A stretch of DNA of 11,946 bases from Anaerofustis sp. (GTDB lineage: Bacteria; Bacillota; Clostridia; Eubacteriales; Anaerofustaceae). The stretch spans positions 1-11,946 of the forward strand of contig NZ_JAHZIA010000043.1 in the NCBI RefSeq assembly GCF_019420015.1, given 5' to 3'. A program made the position numbers and the translations under genes. Numbering within the stretch: position 1 is the stretch's first letter; the number at the start of each line of letters is the position of its first letter. The notes under the pieces are model-generated. The model saw only the letters and a list, made by a program, of their open reading frames with translations, had not been told where the DNA came from and searched no databases. Below, piece after piece: positions 1 through 6,130 of the stretch.

Positions 1-161
1 GTCAACCGCTATTGTTTTTAATAAATGTTATTTTATCTAAAATAAAAATCAACTGATTTTTCTGTTGTCTGTCAACCCGCTGACATACATATTCAGCACA
101 TATCTTAAATGTTGAGTGTTAGTTGCAATAAATGAAATATTTCTTTATTAAAATAAAATCC
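1..161. other. AT-rich intergenic region at the left edge with several small inverted repeats
   Basis: No gene is seen. The region separates the 153-aa gene from the next gene beyond the edge. It holds an AT-only inverted repeat overlapping the stop codon of the 153-aa gene (AAAATAA/TTATTTT, about 152-167) and AAAAATCA-AC-TGATTTTT (44-61). It also holds TGTCA-ACCCGC-TGACA (70-85) and a direct repeat GTCAACCGCT (1-10) versus GTCAACCCGCT (71-81). None forms a convincing terminator because GC stems followed by U-runs are lacking, and no good promoter pair was found. Confidence 0.5.
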
Positions 162-623
162 TTATTTTATATTTTGTCTAACTTCTATACCTCTATTTTT
201 TAAAGCTTGCACAATTAAATCTATTACACCATAATCATCTAAATCTAAAATGAGCATACTTTCACCCCAGATAGAAGTCCATTTTTCTTTTGGCATATAA
301 TTACATCCAAAGTGTCCATGCTGTCCATTTAATGTATCTTTAACAATTTCAACAGTAGAATGTTTTTCATTTTTATAATGTATTTTACTTAAATCAAAAT
401 AAACATTTGCTTTAAATCCATACCTTGTTGATACTACTTCTGTCTTTACTAAGGACTTTAAAAGTTGATAAGTTCTTTTATATTTCACAGGTGTATATTC
501 TTCATAATATTGTAAAAGTTTTTCTGCGATAATCGAATAGACATCTTCCTTGACTTGTAACAAAGTATCTTTCATCTGATTATTTAAATGTTTTTCTAAA
601 TCTTTTAGATTTTTAAAATTCAT
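162..623 (-). CDS. HK97 gp10-like neck/tail-completion candidate (153 aa)
   Basis: The sequence pattern resembles the HK97 gp10-like family of small neck or tail-completion proteins. An N-terminal helix region (LEKHLNNQMKDTLLQVKEDV) is followed by YYEEYTPVKYKRTYQLLKSL, similar to the family's block around a conserved Y-x-R-T. Next come a strand with GFKANVYFDLSKI, and a turn GQHGHFGCNYMP with a C-terminal helix. The residues HGHFGC might bind a metal, but this is not established. The gene normally lies between the adaptor and tube genes. Here it comes after the resolvase, which is unusual. ATG 623 has no clear Shine-Dalgarno (upstream AAAAGTTATTAT), so translation may depend on coupling to the 207-aa gene, whose stop is eleven bases away. 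The stop is TAA, within an AT-only inverted repeat. Confidence 0.5.
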   Translation of the reverse strand: MNFKNLKDLEKHLNNQMKDTLLQVKEDVYSIIAEKLLQYYEEYTPVKYKRTYQLLKSLVKTEVVSTRYGFKANVYFDLSKIHYKNEKHSTVEIVKDTLNGQHGHFGCNYMPKEKWTSIWGESMLILDLDDYGVIDLIVQALKNRGIEVRQNIK

Positions 624-633
624 ATAATAACTT

Positions 634-1257
634 TTACTTTAAAACTTTTAAATGCTGATTTTGATAATTGTTTACTAATTCGTTAATCTTTTCTGTGAGA
701 TTACGAATCTCTTCGTTTTTAGAGTTTATCAAATCACTTTTATTGCTTTTGAATTCTTCAGATTTAACATAAGCATCTACAATTGCATTAATATCAAGAT
801 TTTCAAGATTGAGCGTATTTAATTTTTCCAAGATTGTATTAGCTTTTACTTGGTCGAAATGAATTTTCTCATTCAAAATCTTAAAGAAGTTTGAAATATT
901 TTTACTTACACTATCTTCATGAATACCAGTTTTATATTCAATATTATAACTTGTTTCTTGTTTCAACTTTTCAATAAAGTTTTCACCAATAGCACTTTTT
1001 ATACTATCAATAACATTAGTGTTTTTGATAAAATTTTCTGTATCATCAATCGACATATCACCTAAATCAATATCTGTAAGAACATTAATAAGTGCAATAT
1101 CAAAAGCTATATCTTTAAGGCAAGAAAAATAATCATCATCTATAAGGCAAAGTCTTGCAGTATTTTTGATGATTTTAATTCTATCTGACATATTAACATA
1201 AGACTTTATCTTATACTTAATTTCTTCATTATTATACTTATAAATATTTTCGCTCAT
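634..1257 (-). CDS. Tail-module protein of unknown function with C-terminal coiled coil (207 aa)
   Basis: I do not recognise a named family. The protein is almost entirely helical and acidic. Residues about 1-80 include IIKNTARLCLIDDDYFSCLK and a hydrophobic stretch AFDIALINVLTDIDLGDMSI. The centre is SIKSAIGENFIEKLKQET. The C-terminal 45 residues form a probable coiled coil (NEEIRNLTEKINELVNNYQN). Its place between the tube/zinc genes and the expected tape measure, together with its helical make-up, is compatible with a tail-assembly chaperone, but this is inference. ATG 1257 is chosen because AAGGAG lies seven bases upstream. A frame starting at 1290 would run through the resolvase gene end. 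It ends in TAA eleven bases before the next ATG. Confidence 0.6.
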   Translation of the reverse strand: MSENIYKYNNEEIKYKIKSYVNMSDRIKIIKNTARLCLIDDDYFSCLKDIAFDIALINVLTDIDLGDMSIDDTENFIKNTNVIDSIKSAIGENFIEKLKQETSYNIEYKTGIHEDSVSKNISNFFKILNEKIHFDQVKANTILEKLNTLNLENLDINAIVDAYVKSEEFKSNKSDLINSKNEEIRNLTEKINELVNNYQNQHLKVLK

Positions 1258-1258
1258 A

Positions 1259-1804
1259 CTATTTCTCCTTATTAAAATCATTAGTTTCAAAAAATTCAGT
1301 TAAATTCCAATAATAATTCACTCTTTTTTTATTGCCTTTGATTTTTACTGCATTATAAGATATTAAATCTATTTCATTAAAACTTGATTTATTAAGTCCA
1401 TGATACATCTTCATAAAATCACCTATATATTGCATATAAGTTCTTTCAATCCCTATATCTTCACTTCTAAAATTAAAAACAAAACAAGGGTAAACATTTT
1501 TATATATAGAATATTCTTGTAAAGATAAAATTTGATGTTTATGTATCATTTTTCTTGGTTGAGTATCGTCTAATTCTATCTTTTCAAAAGTCATATATTT
1601 ATCCTTAGTTGTTTTTAATTCAAGACAATAAAAAATACCTCTTTTACCATCAAATAAAAAATAATCACAAGGATTTTTATGCGTAAAAAAAGTAAGATTA
1701 CTTTGCGTAAATGCTTGCGGAGAATCTTTAAGTCTGTATAACAAATATTCATCAGAAATAGATTTTTTAAAATTCTCCTCAAATCGTTTTCCTACATTTT
1801 TCAT
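1259..1804 (-). CDS. RecU-like Holliday junction resolvase (181 aa)
   Basis: This is a probable structure-specific endonuclease of the RecU family, which cuts branched DNA. Motifs appear in the family order: an N-terminal G5-K-R-F-E9, D47 in NPCDYFLFDG, E62 and K64 in CLELKTTK (the metal-binding E-x-K core), and H90-Q91 in IHKHQILSLQEY. A hydrophobic strand FVFNFR follows, as in RecU. The length is close to that of other RecU proteins. Resolvases in late phage genes, such as T4 endonuclease VII, debranch replicated DNA before packaging, and such a role is a reasonable inference here. The ATG at 1804 has AAAGG five bases upstream. The stop TAG is followed after one base by the next ATG, and the next gene's AAGGAG lies in the last codons of this one, so the two are coupled. 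Confidence 0.75.
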   Translation of the reverse strand: MKNVGKRFEENFKKSISDEYLLYRLKDSPQAFTQSNLTFFTHKNPCDYFLFDGKRGIFYCLELKTTKDKYMTFEKIELDDTQPRKMIHKHQILSLQEYSIYKNVYPCFVFNFRSEDIGIERTYMQYIGDFMKMYHGLNKSSFNEIDLISYNAVKIKGNKKRVNYYWNLTEFFETNDFNKEK

Positions 1805-1892
1805 TTTTACCTTTCTCTTTGTATAGTAGTTTAATAATAATACGGTTTTCGCCTTAAGACATAGTTATAAATAGGTTCACCGAAAACTATTC

Positions 1893-1908
1893 CAGCACCT
1901 CAGCACCG
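1893..1908. repeat. Short tandem repeat in the resolvase leader
   Basis: CAGCACCT at 1893-1900 is followed directly by CAGCACCG at 1901-1908, two near-identical 8-bp units. On the minus strand this reads GGTGCTG-A-GGTGCTG. It is markedly richer in GC than its surroundings and lies inside the closing stem of the putative leader fold. Confidence 0.6.
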
Positions 1909-1922
1909 ACTTATACAACGAA

Positions 1923-1934
1923 GAAGTATACTTC
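1923..1934. promoter_or_regulatory. 12-bp perfect palindrome, possible operator
   Basis: GAAGTATACTTC is a perfect palindrome located between the intrinsic terminator and the putative structured leader. The symmetry suits a dimeric DNA-binding protein. As RNA it would be a poor hairpin because there is no loop. It occurs in a noncoding stretch, so coding constraint does not explain it. The function is a guess. Confidence 0.35.
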
Positions 1935-1950
1935 ATAAGTGGTAAATTGT

Positions 1951-1990
1951 AAAAAAAAGGATATATAAAGCAGTGATTGCTCATATATCC
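1951..1990 (-). terminator. Intrinsic terminator after the zinc-binding-protein gene
   Basis: The outer arms GGATATAT (1959-1966) and ATATATCC (1983-1990) pair perfectly. Inside them AGCA (1969-1972) pairs with TGCT (1978-1981) around GTGAT. On the minus strand the stem is followed directly by eight T (1958-1951). It starts 26 bases after the gene's stop. It is the clearest boundary in the window and separates the head/tube genes from the resolvase group. Confidence 0.85.
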
Positions 1991-2015
1991 AATAAAATAT
2001 CAATCACTATTAATA

Positions 2016-2381
2016 CTACTCTACAAACTTCTGTTTATTACGCTTTCTTTTTATTGTAACATTATTTTCTGTTTTGTTTGCATTTTCTGTATTCTGAATA
2101 TCTTTCTCCTTATCATTGTTCAAAATATCCTTAATAATAGCCTTAATATTCTCTCTTAAATCTTCTAAATCAGACAAATCAACATTGGCAAGTTTTTCTT
2201 TTGCTTCTGCTTTACTGTATACATTGGTAGATAACCCATGTATAATCTGATAAATTTTATAATGTTCTGCGGTATCCGTATGTATCTTCCAAGGTGACAA
2301 TCTCATAAATTCATTACAAGAATTACATACATAATAGCCTTTTCCACATATACTACAATATGCGTTTATCTTTTCTGCCAT
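2016..2381 (-). CDS. Small four-cysteine zinc-binding protein, conserved tail-module gene (121 aa)
   Basis: The N-terminus carries a likely zinc site, Cys9-X2-Cys12-X6-Cys19-X2-Cys22 (CSICGKGYYVCNSC). It is followed by SPWKIHTDTAEHYKIYQIIH with two His that could also contribute. The middle is helical (YSKAEAKEKLANVDLSDLED and a further amphipathic helix). The C-terminal 30 residues are Asn/Lys/Arg-rich and likely disordered, ending NKQKFVE. I recall related uncharacterised proteins next to tail genes of clostridial phages, and the function is not known. Nucleic-acid binding or a chaperone-like assembly role are guesses. ATG 2381 is preferred, with AGGTG six bases upstream. A GTG three codons earlier lies inside that ribosome binding site. 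It is bracketed by the tube-gene hairpin and an intrinsic terminator, so it closes a transcription unit. Confidence 0.7.
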   Translation of the reverse strand: MAEKINAYCSICGKGYYVCNSCNEFMRLSPWKIHTDTAEHYKIYQIIHGLSTNVYSKAEAKEKLANVDLSDLEDLRENIKAIIKDILNNDKEKDIQNTENANKTENNVTIKRKRNKQKFVE

Positions 2382-2413
2382 AAAATTCACCTACTTTAAA
2401 TAAGAATAGGGAA

Positions 2414-2438
2414 GGGGCTATATACTAAATATAACCCC
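2414..2438 (-). terminator. Hairpin after the tail tube gene (weak terminator or mRNA 3'-end structure)
   Basis: On the minus strand GGGGTTATA (2430-2438) pairs with TATAGCCCC (2414-2422) over nine positions, including one G-U pair, around a seven-base loop. It begins 12 bases after the tail tube stop. The sequence after the stem is TTCCCTATTCTT, not a clean U-run, so termination would be inefficient. It may protect the 3' end of the tube message or set a lower level for the next gene. Confidence 0.6.
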
Positions 2439-2449
2439 AATTAATTCAA

Positions 2450-3238
2450 TTATTCGCTTACTACAATAGTGAAAAGGTCATCATTTGTTTCATCACAATA
2501 ATCCTTTGACATATCAAATTCAAATGGATGTTTTCCTGTTGATGTAAGTGCAAGTTCGATAGATTCAGGATTAAGCTTTGTCTTAGGACAAATAACTGCA
2601 CCAGAATACACAAGATTATCATTACACTTATCTCTGAAATAAGCATAAATTATCGCACTACAAGTCTTAGGGAACTCAGAAGTCTTATTAGCAACCTTAA
2701 CAGCTTTTTCAGTTTCGTAAGCATATTCTACATAAATCTTACCTGTAAGTCCTGTTGGTGTTTGAATTTCCTTACTTGAATCAGAAATAACAAACTCTGA
2801 TTCAGAAACTGTAGAACCAGCCTTATAAGATTTTCCAATTTCGGAATTAGAAATAGAATAAATAAATTTTACGCTATCCTTAATTGGTTGATTCTTCAAT
2901 GTAACTTTGCTATCTGCAATTTCAAGAATTTCATAAGTATGACCCTTTAACTTATTAGTTAAACTTGCAACTTCCTTAGTTGAACCATATTGTGCTGCTG
3001 CAAGGTCAAGAGAAAGCAAAGAATTTGTAGCACTAAACTTAGCCTTTTTTGCACGATAAAGTGTTGTAATAACAGAACCAATAGCATCTGTAATCTCGTC
3101 ACCCTCAGCAGTACAGTTGAGTGAAGAATCCTCAAGTGAAGTAAGCCTGTAAAGCATTTCCTTTGTTTCTGGGTCTGTAAAAGAAATTGAACGAACCTTA
3201 TCTAAGATAAGTTCATTCTTGTTAAATGTGTCAGCCAT
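2450..3238 (-). CDS. Major tail tube protein (262 aa)
   Basis: This is the probable subunit of the stacked rings that form the tail tube. It is beta-rich, with few charged clusters. The N-terminal half has the pattern SISFTDPETKEMLYRLTSLE, then EITDAIGSVITTLYRAKKAK and FSATNSLLSLDLAAAQYGS. This resembles tail tube proteins of Firmicute phages. After a linker, residues about 165-262 form a second beta-rich part (TGKIYVEYAYETE, SAIIYAYFRDK, SIELALTSTGKHPFEF), perhaps an outward-facing domain. The ATG at 3238 follows AGGAGGAAAATT, a strong ribosome binding site. GC content and codon choice are closer to the capsid gene than to the neck genes, consistent with an abundant structural protein. No sheath gene is seen beside it, which favours a long non-contractile tail, though genes beyond the left edge are unseen. 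Confidence 0.75.
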   Translation of the reverse strand: MADTFNKNELILDKVRSISFTDPETKEMLYRLTSLEDSSLNCTAEGDEITDAIGSVITTLYRAKKAKFSATNSLLSLDLAAAQYGSTKEVASLTNKLKGHTYEILEIADSKVTLKNQPIKDSVKFIYSISNSEIGKSYKAGSTVSESEFVISDSSKEIQTPTGLTGKIYVEYAYETEKAVKVANKTSEFPKTCSAIIYAYFRDKCNDNLVYSGAVICPKTKLNPESIELALTSTGKHPFEFDMSKDYCDETNDDLFTIVVSE

Positions 3239-3262
3239 AATTTTCCTCCTAAAATTTCATTT

Positions 3263-3284
3263 AAAAAAGAGCCTTAAAGGCTCT
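3263..3284 (-). terminator. Intrinsic terminator between the 264-aa gene and the tail tube gene
   Basis: The segment 3268-3284 is a perfect 17-base palindrome-like repeat (AGAGCCTT A AAGGCTCT). On the minus strand it forms AGAGCC-TTTAA-GGCTCT followed by a run of six T, a textbook intrinsic terminator. It begins seven bases after the end of the 264-aa gene. The AGGAGG of the tail tube gene follows within about 20 bases, so there is no room for a promoter after it. Readthrough, or a role as a 5' stabilising hairpin, must be assumed for tube expression. Confidence 0.85.
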
Positions 3285-3290
3285 AAAATT

Positions 3291-4085
3291 TTATATATAT
3301 CCAGTAAAATCTAATCTACTTTTATCAATACCTTTTAAATTAGCAAATCCAGAATAAGCACCTTGCAATAACATAGTAGCATCCTGAATTTTATTAATTC
3401 TTTTGATATTGTAAAGTAATTCATATATTTTCATTTCTCCAACTTCTTTTCTACTTATTCCTGAGTACATAGAAATTGTAGAAATATATGGTAATAAAAC
3501 ACTTTTAAAATCCTCATATTGTTTGCCTATTGCTTCATCACGAGCATCTTCTATCAAATCTTTTTTAGTTTTTTCGTTAGCAGGAATTTCATTATTTCTC
3601 TTTAATCCATGTATTTTACGAACTACTTCAGTAATTTTTGCATAAATGTACCTATTGATAGTTATATCATTTTCTGTATTATAAAGTATCACTTGATTAT
3701 TTCGAGTATCTTTATATAATTTAAAATCAGCCAAATCAATATCTTTGAGTATTAACTTTAAAGGATTTTTACTTAAACTTTCTATATCAACATTTTTTAC
3801 TTGCTCAGTATCTTTTATATTATTAAGAAGCTTCTTCTTACTTGAAACAAGCTGAGAAATAACTTTTATGAATAAATCATAATCATCTATCTTTGTATAA
3901 TCTATTCCCATATCCCATAATTGCCATTTTAAATCAGCACCAACACTTGTGAGATTATACACTGCATTAAAATAATCTTTCTCACCAAAATTTTTTATCT
4001 GCATAACAGTAGGTTGAGTTACAGTTATTTTATCTGTAATTTTAACATCATCACCATAATACATTTCTAATTCATTATCAATCAT
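3291..4085 (-). CDS. Conserved tail-module protein of unknown function, possibly an assembly factor (264 aa)
   Basis: The protein is mainly helical and charged. After a short acidic N-terminus with YYGDDVKITDKITVTQPTV it has a distinctive block, GADLKWQLWDMGIDYTKIDD, then YDLFIKVISQLVSSKKKLL. The C-terminal third reads LLPYISTISMYSGISRKEVG, then MKIYELLYNIKRI and MLLQGAYSGFANLKGID. These blocks are familiar from uncharacterised proteins encoded beside tail tube genes in Firmicute phages, but I cannot give a proven role. A tail-assembly chaperone-like function is conceivable because the C-terminal helices resemble that style of protein. It normally lies after the tube gene, however, and here the gene comes before it. 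The ATG at 4085 overlaps the previous stop (ATGA), and GAGG seven bases upstream gives its own ribosome binding site. A terminator follows its stop. Confidence 0.65.
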   Translation of the reverse strand: MIDNELEMYYGDDVKITDKITVTQPTVMQIKNFGEKDYFNAVYNLTSVGADLKWQLWDMGIDYTKIDDYDLFIKVISQLVSSKKKLLNNIKDTEQVKNVDIESLSKNPLKLILKDIDLADFKLYKDTRNNQVILYNTENDITINRYIYAKITEVVRKIHGLKRNNEIPANEKTKKDLIEDARDEAIGKQYEDFKSVLLPYISTISMYSGISRKEVGEMKIYELLYNIKRINKIQDATMLLQGAYSGFANLKGIDKSRLDFTGYI

Positions 4086-4591
4086 ATATATTCCTCACTA
4101 TTATTACAAGGCGAATTATTTAAATCAGTTGTAACAAATGTTAAAATGCGATATAAATAATCCGATTGATAAGAACCTTCCGTATTACTTGATAACCTTA
4201 TTATACCAATGCCTAAATCAGACCTACCGTTGAATTTTTTATCAATAAGCCTTGACAAATAATCATTTCGATTGTCGGTGACTTTAGGAATATTATCCAC
4301 AATCATATGCCTATAATGAGATATGATTCGTATTTCTAATGTCGGAGTAACATATATTTTATTATCCATTCTATATGATTCGGGTATATGTACTTGAACT
4401 GTAAGAAAAGTGTTTACTTCTTTTATTGTATAAGGGTCTTGGTCATAATTAAATATATGAGTATTAATAAGTTTTTCAGGTGTTTTACTATCTACTGTAG
4501 AACTTCCTATTGCTTGTACTATTGTTTCATCTTTTATCAATTCTTTTATTATGGTATTCTTAATTAAACCAATACTTGAACTATTTGCCAT
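4082..4591 (-). CDS. Tail-terminator / tail-completion-like protein (169 aa)
   Basis: A small mixed alpha/beta protein sits between the head-closure gene and the tail genes, the usual place for the tail terminator (lambda gpU-like) or tail-completion protein that joins tail to head. The N-terminal helices (IGLIKNTIIKELIKDETIVQ) precede a beta core with VNTFLTVQVHIPESYRM and TPTLEIRIISHYRHM. Then come a helix with NDYLSRLIDKKFNGR and a terminal strand YLYRILTFVTT. This pattern fits that fold class, but no unique motif proves it. It starts at ATG 4591 with no separate ribosome binding site. The TAATG overlap implies re-initiation after the 333-aa gene. It ends by a four-base ATGA overlap with the 264-aa gene. 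Expression of the three genes is therefore tightly linked. Confidence 0.55.
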   Translation of the reverse strand: MANSSSIGLIKNTIIKELIKDETIVQAIGSSTVDSKTPEKLINTHIFNYDQDPYTIKEVNTFLTVQVHIPESYRMDNKIYVTPTLEIRIISHYRHMIVDNIPKVTDNRNDYLSRLIDKKFNGRSDLGIGIIRLSSNTEGSYQSDYLYRILTFVTTDLNNSPCNNSEEYI

Positions 4592-5592
4592 TATAATAAT
4601 GATTTAATATGAATAACCAAACTTGTTAATGGAATATTATTGTTTTCAGAAGATAATATCAATTTTATATCCTCATCAACATAATTATCATTGTCTACCC
4701 CAATAGCAATTTGATTATCATATTCCTTTACATAAAGTTCTTCTTTAAAATCTGAAACAATTTTCCAAATAGGAATAACATTATTTAACTCATTTCCATT
4801 GTCATCATAAAACTTAGCAGTAAATATCTTACTATCTCCACCTGATTTTATAATATTATCCTCATATATAATTACTGCCTTCTTATTTTCTTCAGCTTTA
4901 TCAGTTTCAAAATAATCGCATATTCCTAAATCTGGTCTATCCGTATCACTATCATTTTGATATTCAGCTAAAGTAACTTTAACAATACCCTTTTTGCCAA
5001 ACTTATTAGTTGTAGTATCATTTTGTGTTACAATAAAAGAAGTTGGATTTTGTTTATTATAATCTAAGTAAAATCTTTGTGGTGTATCTAATACAACAGT
5101 ATTCTCGTCATAAGGTAAAGACACTCTATGTTGCGTTGTTCCTAATGTAAATTGTCTACTGCTTGTTTCACCTGAGTTATACTGTGTTGTATTAATATCA
5201 ACACAAGGATATTCCAAAATTTTACCTTCCTTGTTTTGCCATTTTAAAACCCAATTACATTCCAATAATTCGCCTTGATAATGAATATCATCAATATTAA
5301 ATGATTTGTTGCATAACAAATATAACGAATTTTTATAGTCATAAAGTATATCACCTATTATAACAGGTGTATCTATCAAAGTCTGAAAACTCATTTTGTT
5401 ACCATCAACATTTGAGAAAGTTCTTTCATATAATCTAATTTTTATTGGTACTTCGTTATCATATGTTCTTTTGCCTAAACTCCAAAAATAAATTATATTA
5501 TTAGTAGAACTATCATCTGTAAAGGTATAATCTAATAATCGCTTACTATTATTTACATTTTCCTGCATCATTGAGCTTCCACTTAATTCCAT
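4591..5592 (-). CDS. Head-closure / neck protein with C-terminal Ig-like domain (333 aa)
   Basis: The gene lies between the adaptor and the tail-terminator-like gene, where head-closure (stopper) proteins are encoded. Residues about 50-230 are beta-rich. Notable segments are DTPVIIGDILYDYKNSLYLL, ELLECNWVLKWQNKEGKI and VLDTPQRFYLDYNKQNPTSF, which resemble the stopper-like proteins of clostridial phages. Residues about 241-333 look like an Ig-like (Big2-type) domain: IKSGGDSKIFTAKFYDDNGN, then IPIWKI, then a closing strand pair. Ig-like domains are common surface add-ons on phage structural proteins. The start is uncertain. ATG 5592 has only a weak ribosome binding site (CAAG) upstream, while AAGGGTGGTG at 5631-5640 is too distant. 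Later ATGs at residues 8-9 are alternatives. Its stop overlaps the next start as TAATG, so the two are translationally coupled. Confidence 0.65.
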   Translation of the reverse strand: MELSGSSMMQENVNNSKRLLDYTFTDDSSTNNIIYFWSLGKRTYDNEVPIKIRLYERTFSNVDGNKMSFQTLIDTPVIIGDILYDYKNSLYLLCNKSFNIDDIHYQGELLECNWVLKWQNKEGKILEYPCVDINTTQYNSGETSSRQFTLGTTQHRVSLPYDENTVVLDTPQRFYLDYNKQNPTSFIVTQNDTTTNKFGKKGIVKVTLAEYQNDSDTDRPDLGICDYFETDKAEENKKAVIIYEDNIIKSGGDSKIFTAKFYDDNGNELNNVIPIWKIVSDFKEELYVKEYDNQIAIGVDNDNYVDEDIKLILSSENNNIPLTSLVIHIKSLL

Positions 5593-5641
5593 TTTTTTCT
5601 TGAATTTTTCTAAATAATTGATAACAAAACACCACCCTTAT

Positions 5642-6118
5642 TTAGATTTTTGATTTATAAGAATGTTCAGTAAATGAAGTTTTAATACCATTTTTTAAGT
5701 CATCTCTTGTTTGATTCCAAGAATACCTTGACAAAAGTGTTTCATTTTCTTTTAAAAATGTAGAGTGCATTTCCATCATTTTTTCTAATTGATTAGCATT
5801 ACTAAAAGCATTAAAATCTTTAGAACTTAAGCTAACTTTTAAAACTGATGGCACTCTTATATATGTAGAATCTAAATATTCAAGCAAGACATAGTTGCTT
5901 AATATTTCGATTTCCATATCAGATAAATCTGAGTCAAACTGTTCTAACTCATCATTTCTATTCGACAAATCTTTTCTACATATATGAAACCTTGAAACGG
6001 CAGGAATAATATAATCATGTAAACAATCCTTTACTTCTTCTGCCGTCATCAAAGGAATTTCATAACTTTTAAATTTGGGTAAAAGATTAGCCCAAATAAC
6101 ATCATAAGGTGTAGCCAC
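5642..6118 (-). CDS. Head-tail adaptor / connector protein (158 aa)
   Basis: This is probably the first ring protein under the portal, of the HK97 gp6 / SPP1 gp15 class, which extends the portal and prepares the head for tail joining. The length, mostly alpha-helical sequence and position after the capsid gene fit that class. The N-terminus is MATPYDVIWANLLPKF. A segment CLHDYIIPAVSRFHIC is followed by an acidic stretch (NDELEQFDSDLSDMEIEIL) and the helix SNYVLLEYLDSTYIRVPSVL, resembling DNA-packaging/adaptor families. The start is GTG at 6118, with AGGGG eight bases upstream, and no better in-frame ATG is near. The stop is TAA, and 49 bases separate it from the ATG assumed for the next gene. 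Family assignment is by pattern and gene order, not by any catalytic motif. Confidence 0.72.
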   Translation of the reverse strand: MATPYDVIWANLLPKFKSYEIPLMTAEEVKDCLHDYIIPAVSRFHICRKDLSNRNDELEQFDSDLSDMEIEILSNYVLLEYLDSTYIRVPSVLKVSLSSKDFNAFSNANQLEKMMEMHSTFLKENETLLSRYSWNQTRDDLKNGIKTSFTEHSYKSKI

Positions 6119-6130
6119 AATATCTGCCCC

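Larger units (their letters stand above)
1805..1950 (-). other. Candidate structured 5' leader / control region upstream of the RecU-like gene
   Basis: This 146-base gap has no gene. Read on the minus strand, TTGTATAAGT pairs with ACT-AC-TATACAA (1909-1918 with 1819-1830, two-base bulge), enclosing about 78 bases. Inside it CGGT can pair with ACCG (1905-1908 with 1843-1846). GTTTTCG can pair with CGAAAAC (1881-1887 with 1845-1851). Alternatively AATAGTT pairs with AACCTATT locally (1885-1891 with 1870-1877). The last two exclude each other, as in switching RNAs. No known riboswitch, ribozyme or tRNA consensus was recognised. No convincing sigma-A promoter was found, though transcription must enter here or read through the terminator. 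It ends at AAAGG, the ribosome binding site of the resolvase gene. The folding is by eye only. Confidence 0.4.

Noticed and set aside
634..660. Slippery-looking TTTAAAA in the last codons of the 207-aa gene, suggesting a tail-chaperone -1 frameshift into the next gene
   Set aside because: The -1 frame adds only eight codons before a TGA. The next gene is in the +1 frame with its own ATG and an upstream TAA, so no long fusion results from -1 slippage.
1805..1950. tRNA, HDV-like or hammerhead ribozyme in the resolvase leader (GGTTCA and GGCGAA motifs drew attention)
   Set aside because: There is no cloverleaf with acceptor stem and T-arm. The CUGAUGA core of hammerheads is absent. Candidate P1 and P3 pairings needed for an HDV-like fold could not be found.
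1977..2159. 60-aa very hydrophobic plus-strand frame that could look like a membrane peptide or holin
   Set aside because: It is the reverse complement of the Lys/Asn-rich C-terminus of the zinc-protein gene and overlaps the terminator stem. The hydrophobicity is a by-product of composition.
2461..2646. 61-aa alternative frame at the end of the tail tube gene, as a possible frameshifted extension
   Set aside because: It lies wholly inside the tube gene, has no slippery site or start signal, and its Leu/Ile-rich content is an out-of-frame artefact.
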